From an uncultured Eubacteriales bacterium (GTDB taxonomy: Bacteria; Bacillota; Clostridia; Lachnospirales; Lachnospiraceae): a stretch of DNA of 37,268 nucleotides. Positions 34,079-37,268 of this stretch are shown in pieces (position 1 is the first letter of the stretch; each line of letters begins with the position of its first letter). Position numbers and translations under genes: made by a program. Location of the stretch: contig ONSX01000007.1 of the NCBI GenBank assembly GCA_900320615.1, positions 1 to 37,268 of the forward strand. Direction: 5' to 3'. Under the pieces are notes generated by a model. That model did not search any database. It worked only from the letters and a program-made list of their open reading frames with translations, and was not told where the DNA came from.

Positions 34079-34420
34079 CTATCCGCGGTAACTCTTTCGA
34101 AGGTTAATGACGACCGGCTTTCCCGATCCGACATTCACATGGCCATTCGAGCCGTCATGCGTCTGCCTCTCGGAAAATGCAATGCCTCGTCTCCAGGACT
34201 CTCTTCTTCGGAGAAGGTCCTCCCAGTACTCGCGTCTTGCCTTCTTCCGCCCCGCCTTCGCGGCGGCACGCACAGCCTTCGCCTCCTCTATGCGGCGCCT
34301 TGCTGCGAGCGTGCTCTCCTCTTCTCCGCTGTTGATCAGTTTCATGAGCCTGCCAAGCCCGAGATATACGGCGCCGAGCTCAAACACGAAGCTCACGCAT
34401 AAGATAATATTCAGTAACAT
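34079..34420 (-). CDS. Small membrane-anchored coiled-coil protein
   Basis: 113 residues. GGGAGGTG lies 6 bases before the ATG. Residues 3-27 form one membrane segment (LLNIILCVSFVFELGAVYLGLGRL), and ~30-80 are a basic, Ala/Arg/Glu-rich likely helical coiled coil, followed by a disordered tail. Family not recognised. It sits after ktrA and before kdpD on the same strand, with a strong terminator behind it. A regulator or anchor for the potassium channel system is only a guess from position. Confidence 0.65.
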   Translation of the reverse strand: MLLNIILCVSFVFELGAVYLGLGRLMKLINSGEEESTLAARRRIEEAKAVRAAAKAGRKKARREYWEDLLRRRESWRRGIAFSERQTHDGSNGHVNVGSGKPVVINLRKSYRG

Positions 34421-34543
34421 AAGTCACACCTCCCTTGTTCACGCCCTGCCGGAGCATTTCATCTGCTCTCCTTCCCCTATCCCAAAGGCCACAGTCATCT
34501 GCCGCCACGGCAGTTCGCACGCCGCCGGTGGCGGAGTCACTTC

Positions 34544-35188
34544 TCAGTGGAAACACTTCCGCACATCGTCCTGCCTGCCGAGCACGAGCATCGTCTCGCC
34601 CGGCTCAAGCACGTAATCCGTGCCGACTGCGATCTCCATATCGCTGCCGCGCTTCACCGCCATGATGTTGAGACCGTAGCGCCGCCGGATATCGAGCTGT
34701 CCGATCGACTTTCCGCACCACGCGTCCGGAACCTTCACATCGAAGACCGCGTATTCATCGTTCAGTTCCAGATAGTCGAAGATGTTCTTCGTCCCGCAGC
34801 GAAGCGCCGTCCAGTTCGCCATCTGCTTCTCTGGAAATACAATCTCATCCGCACCGTTCCGGAGAAGAAGCCGCTCGTGAATGTCCTTCGACGCGCGGGC
34901 GATAACCCGCTTCGCGCCGAGCTCCTTCAGCTGGCAGGTCGTCTCGATGGATGCCAGGACGTCGTCGCCGATGGCTACAACACACTCATCAAAGTTCCCC
35001 ACGCCGATTGTTTTCAGGAACTCCTCGCTCGTGCTGTCACCGACAACACCGCTCGTCACATATGGCACCGCAGCTTTGACCCGTTCCTCATTTTTATCGA
35101 CAGCCATAACCTCAACTTTCATCTCAGCAAGGCGCACCGCGATCCGAAGTCCGAAGCGGCCGACGCCAATCAGAAGTACTGTTCTCAT
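34544..35188 (-). CDS. ktrA: Potassium uptake regulatory protein KtrA/TrkA
   Basis: 214 residues from the ATG at 35188 (MRTVLLIGVGRFG), with AAGGGAG 4 bases upstream. A Rossmann RCK_N domain with GVGRFG and the acidic end of strand 2 (VDKNEE) binds nucleotide; the RCK_C domain (~135-214) ends EPGETMLVLGRQDDV. It gates the KtrB pore from the cytoplasmic side. RCK_C of KtrA binds c-di-AMP in other Firmicutes (family knowledge). 121 bases after ktrB. Confidence 0.94.
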   Translation of the reverse strand: MRTVLLIGVGRFGLRIAVRLAEMKVEVMAVDKNEERVKAAVPYVTSGVVGDSTSEEFLKTIGVGNFDECVVAIGDDVLASIETTCQLKELGAKRVIARASKDIHERLLLRNGADEIVFPEKQMANWTALRCGTKNIFDYLELNDEYAVFDVKVPDAWCGKSIGQLDIRRRYGLNIMAVKRGSDMEIAVGTDYVLEPGETMLVLGRQDDVRKCFH

Positions 35189-35309
35189 AAAACTCCCTTC
35201 TTTCCTTATTAAATGTAGGAAACCAGAACTCCGGGAAATTGTCATCCCCGGTCCGGAAAATGGGCTTGTCCGGACATCCCGTTCTTCCTTATGGAGCGCG
35301 CAGGTCCGC

Positions 35310-36641
35310 TCAGCCCACCATGACCTTCTCCGACACGAACTTTGCATCCGCCTTCCGCGTTCCCGGAATCGTCGCGAAGATCAGCGTGAGCCCGCCGACG
35401 CGCCCGATATACATCAGCACGATCAGGATCACCTTTGAAAATGCGGAGATCTTCGTCGTGAGGCCTGCCGTAAGACCAACCGTTCCGATCGCCGACGCCG
35501 TCTCAAACAGACAGTCAACGAGCGGAAATCCGTCCAGCCGGCTGATAATGAGTCCGCCGGCCAGGAACAGAACGATGTACATCGCGCAGATCGAGACCGC
35601 GTAGCGGATCGTCTCCGTCTCAACCCGCCTTCCGAAGCACCCCGTCTCGCTCTTTCTCGCCATAACAGCGATGGCCGTCATCATGAGGACGCCGAAAGTC
35701 GTCACCTTCATACCGCCTGCCGTTGACCCGGGCGCACCGCCAATCAGCATGAGCAAAGTCATGAGCGCCTTGCCCGTATCACTCAGGGAGCTGATATCCG
35801 TCGTATTGAAACCGGCCGTCCGCGTCGTCACAGACTGGAAAAGAGATGCCAGAACTCTGGAGATGCCCTTCATTTGTCCGTATTCACCGAAATAAAAATA
35901 GATGGCCGGCAGAACGATCAGAAGAAGCGTCACCGAAAGAACGATCTTACTCTGCAGGCGGTACCTGCGGATGTGCCATTTCCAGTGCGCAATGTCCTCC
36001 CAGGTCAGAAAGCCGAGACCGCCGCTTATAATAAGCAGCATGATTGAGAGATTAATGACCGGATTTCCGACAAAACCCGTCAGCGAGCTGTACGGCCTTG
36101 CTGCTCCCATGAGGTCAAAGCCCGCATTGCAGAATGCGGAGACCGAATGAAAAATGCTGTAATAGATTCCTCTCCCGATTCCGAATTTTCCGGCGAATAC
36201 AGGAAGCATCACAAGTGCGCCGGCAAGCTCTGCTGTCAGCAGAAACTTCAGGATGAACCGCGTAAGTCTCACAATTCCGCCAACCTGCGGCGCCGACATC
36301 GCGTCCTGCATGCGGCTTCTCTGCATGAGTGAGATTCTCCGCCCGGAGAGCATCGCAAGGCCCGTCGCAATCAGCACAACTCCCATGCCGCCGATCTGAA
36401 TCAGGGAGAGGATCACGACCTGCCCGAACGTGGACCAGCCGGTCGCCGTGTCCCGCACGACGAGGCCTGTCACGCAGACGGCTGATGTCGCCGTAAACAG
36501 CGATGTCCCGAAGCCTGCGCTCCGACCGTCAGCCGAAGCCGCCGGGATCATCAGCAGAAGGGTTCCCGCAAGAATAACAATCAGAAACCCGAATATAATC
36601 ACCTGAAATGAAGACATCTTCTTCATGTGTAGGCGCTTCAT
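35310..36641 (-). CDS. ktrB: Potassium transporter pore subunit KtrB/TrkH
   Basis: 443 residues from the ATG at 36641 (MKRLHMKK), with AGGTGA 5 bases upstream; the frame is open to 36797 but without a ribosome site. Four M1-P-M2 repeats carry the selectivity-filter motifs: TATSAVCVTGL, HSVSAFCNAGFDL, QSVTTRTAGFNT and ETASAIGTVGLT; the GGAPGSTAGGMK loop is typical. It takes up potassium with KtrA bound underneath. First gene of the potassium block. Confidence 0.95.
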   Translation of the reverse strand: MKRLHMKKMSSFQVIIFGFLIVILAGTLLLMIPAASADGRSAGFGTSLFTATSAVCVTGLVVRDTATGWSTFGQVVILSLIQIGGMGVVLIATGLAMLSGRRISLMQRSRMQDAMSAPQVGGIVRLTRFILKFLLTAELAGALVMLPVFAGKFGIGRGIYYSIFHSVSAFCNAGFDLMGAARPYSSLTGFVGNPVINLSIMLLIISGGLGFLTWEDIAHWKWHIRRYRLQSKIVLSVTLLLIVLPAIYFYFGEYGQMKGISRVLASLFQSVTTRTAGFNTTDISSLSDTGKALMTLLMLIGGAPGSTAGGMKVTTFGVLMMTAIAVMARKSETGCFGRRVETETIRYAVSICAMYIVLFLAGGLIISRLDGFPLVDCLFETASAIGTVGLTAGLTTKISAFSKVILIVLMYIGRVGGLTLIFATIPGTRKADAKFVSEKVMVG

Positions 36642-36741
36642 ATCTGTCACCTGGAGAACGTTCCGATGGCGCTCTCCGCTCCTTTCGTCATCTACAGTAT
36701 CGCAGGTTCCGCATAAAGCTCCCGTTAAAATTCGCCGGGTG

Positions 36742-36771
36742 GTATTAAGATTGTATAAAGATCTCCGGCAA
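36742..36771 (-). promoter_or_regulatory. Possible ktrB promoter
   Basis: Minus-strand TTGCCG (36771-36766), 18-bp spacer, TAATAC (36747-36742). Moderate match. RNA would start near 36735, with a ~95-nt leader. Confidence 0.4.
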
Positions 36772-36795
36772 TCCCCCAAAAAAGCCCCGGATTGC
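36768..36795. promoter_or_regulatory. Dyad between the divergent ktrB and PBP promoters
   Basis: GCAATCC (36768-36774), 14 bp, GGATTGC (36789-36795). One arm overlaps the ktrB -35, the other the -35 of the penicillin-binding protein gene, so one protein could act on both. Its centre is the C-run and A-run CCCAAAAAAGCCCC. Confidence 0.4.
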
Positions 36796-36819
36796 ATTTA
36801 TCGCGGGACGTGTTATTAT
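36792..36819 (+). promoter_or_regulatory. Extended -10 promoter of the PBP gene
   Basis: TTGCAT (36792-36797), 16-bp spacer, TGT-TATTAT (-10 at 36814-36819), an extended -10. The ~135-nt leader contains GATACC-N6-GGTATC (36839-36856), a hairpin of unknown role. Confidence 0.55.
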
Positions 36820-36959
36820 GTTAGGGTAACTGCCCTGAGATACCCGACCCGGTATCGGCGGGCGAAACACGATAGAGAGATATGTAGTTATTCGGCACGC
36901 AGCAGGGAATATCAAGTGTTCCGGATCTGTGGCCGAACAAGTACAGGGATTTGAATGTT

Positions 36960-37268
36960 ATGGAAGATACCAGAAAGCATAAGAAGGGCGTCCGCCGCAA
37001 GGTGAAGAGCGAAAAACCCGCAAGCACCAGGCAGGCAGCTGACGAACAGGCCGAGATCGACGCCCTCCTCGCGAAGAAGGAGGCCAGGTGGCGCCAGCAG
37101 AACACGCCTGAGCGCCGTGCCAGAAGGAAGAGACGCAACAGGATTCTTCTTGTCCTTCTCGCCATCATGATCGCTGTATGCGCCTTTCTCTATATCAAGA
37201 TTCATCCGCTCTACGTGGAAGCGCAGAGCCAGATGTACGATATCCTGTCGGAAATGAACTACGGCACG
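36960..37268 (+). CDS. Probable class A penicillin-binding protein, N-terminus
   Basis: 103 residues visible, then cut by the window end. A long basic cytoplasmic tail (1-~59, rich in Lys and Arg) is followed by one membrane segment (~61-79, RILLVLLAIMIAVCAFLYI), then the start of an outside domain (HPLYVEAQSQMYDILSEMNYGT). That pattern resembles the start of glycosyltransferase-transpeptidase PBPs of Clostridia, in which a YDxLxxMxxxxF stretch precedes the catalytic domain. The catalytic domains are not in the window. AGGGA is ~10 bases before the ATG. Divergent from ktrB. Confidence 0.55.
   Translation, partial: MEDTRKHKKGVRRKVKSEKPASTRQAADEQAEIDALLAKKEARWRQQNTPERRARRKRRNRILLVLLAIMIAVCAFLYIKIHPLYVEAQSQMYDILSEMNYGT

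Noticed and set aside
34441..34543. Two short GC-rich hairpins between ktrA and the small membrane gene
   Set aside because: Five-bp stems without T-runs; no evidence of function.
36820..36930. CTGAGA...ACCC followed by GCAGCAGGGAAT, like parts of a TPP riboswitch
   Set aside because: The spacing and the CCTGATC and GCGTAGGGA blocks do not match, and the gene downstream is not a thiamin gene.

Overview
The window looks like the chromosome of an anaerobic, moderately high-GC Gram-positive (Clostridia, most like Lachnospiraceae). The reasons are strong AGGAGG ribosome sites, sigma-A type TTGACA-17-TATAAT promoters, an oxygen-sensitive gene set (hybrid cluster protein, AsrABC, flavodoxin with a DUF3793 partner), an FMN riboswitch over a ribDE-BA-H operon, a CcpA-type cre site and Ktr-type potassium uptake. 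The placement is inference; there is no rRNA or tRNA in the window to confirm it. I see no CRISPR array, prophage or intact insertion sequence.

Layout. 1-6.8 kb: hcp (plus), a small membrane protein (minus), a Crp/Fnr-family regulator (plus) and asrABC (minus). hcp and asrABC, about 6.6 kb apart, share an inverted repeat TGTTGC-N4-GCAACA placed exactly 22 bp upstream of the -10 hexamer, the class II geometry of an Fnr-type activator. The regulator between them is the obvious candidate to bind it, so this looks like a compact nitrosative/sulfite-stress regulon. 6.9-13.2 kb: an oligopeptide importer operon oppBCDF-A. Its binding protein OppA appears circularly permuted: the usual C-terminal ~75 residues sit at the N-terminus, after the lipobox. 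oppA has its own promoter and a cre site, and the operon leader contains a strong intrinsic terminator. 13.4-14.6 kb: flavodoxin and a DUF3793 protein, overlapping. 14.7-18.5 kb: one large ABC ATPase-FtsX permease fusion with a ~800-residue outside domain that contains tandem repeats.

18.5-23.6 kb: an ABC-2 export system (two permeases and an ATPase, minus strand) divergent from a NarL/LiaRS-type two-component pair. Two of the five genes carry in-frame stop codons (TGA at a conserved Trp position of a permease; TAG inside the response-regulator HTH) with intact frame beyond each stop. Two more show missing catalytic-motif residues. The module looks as if it is decaying together.

23.7-25.1 kb: a YitT-family membrane protein and a small orphan gene with a leader hairpin. 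25.1-29.1 kb: riboflavin operon (promoter, FMN riboswitch, two tandem terminators, ribD-ribE-ribBA-ribH). 29.1-31.2 kb: enolase, with a structured leader, and a rhomboid protease. 31.2-36.7 kb: a potassium-homeostasis block: KdpE and a short KdpD that lacks the N-terminal KdpD domain but keeps a c-di-AMP-type SxS-X20-FTAxY motif, a small membrane protein, KtrA and KtrB. 36.96 kb to the end: the N-terminus of a probable class A penicillin-binding protein, cut by the window edge.
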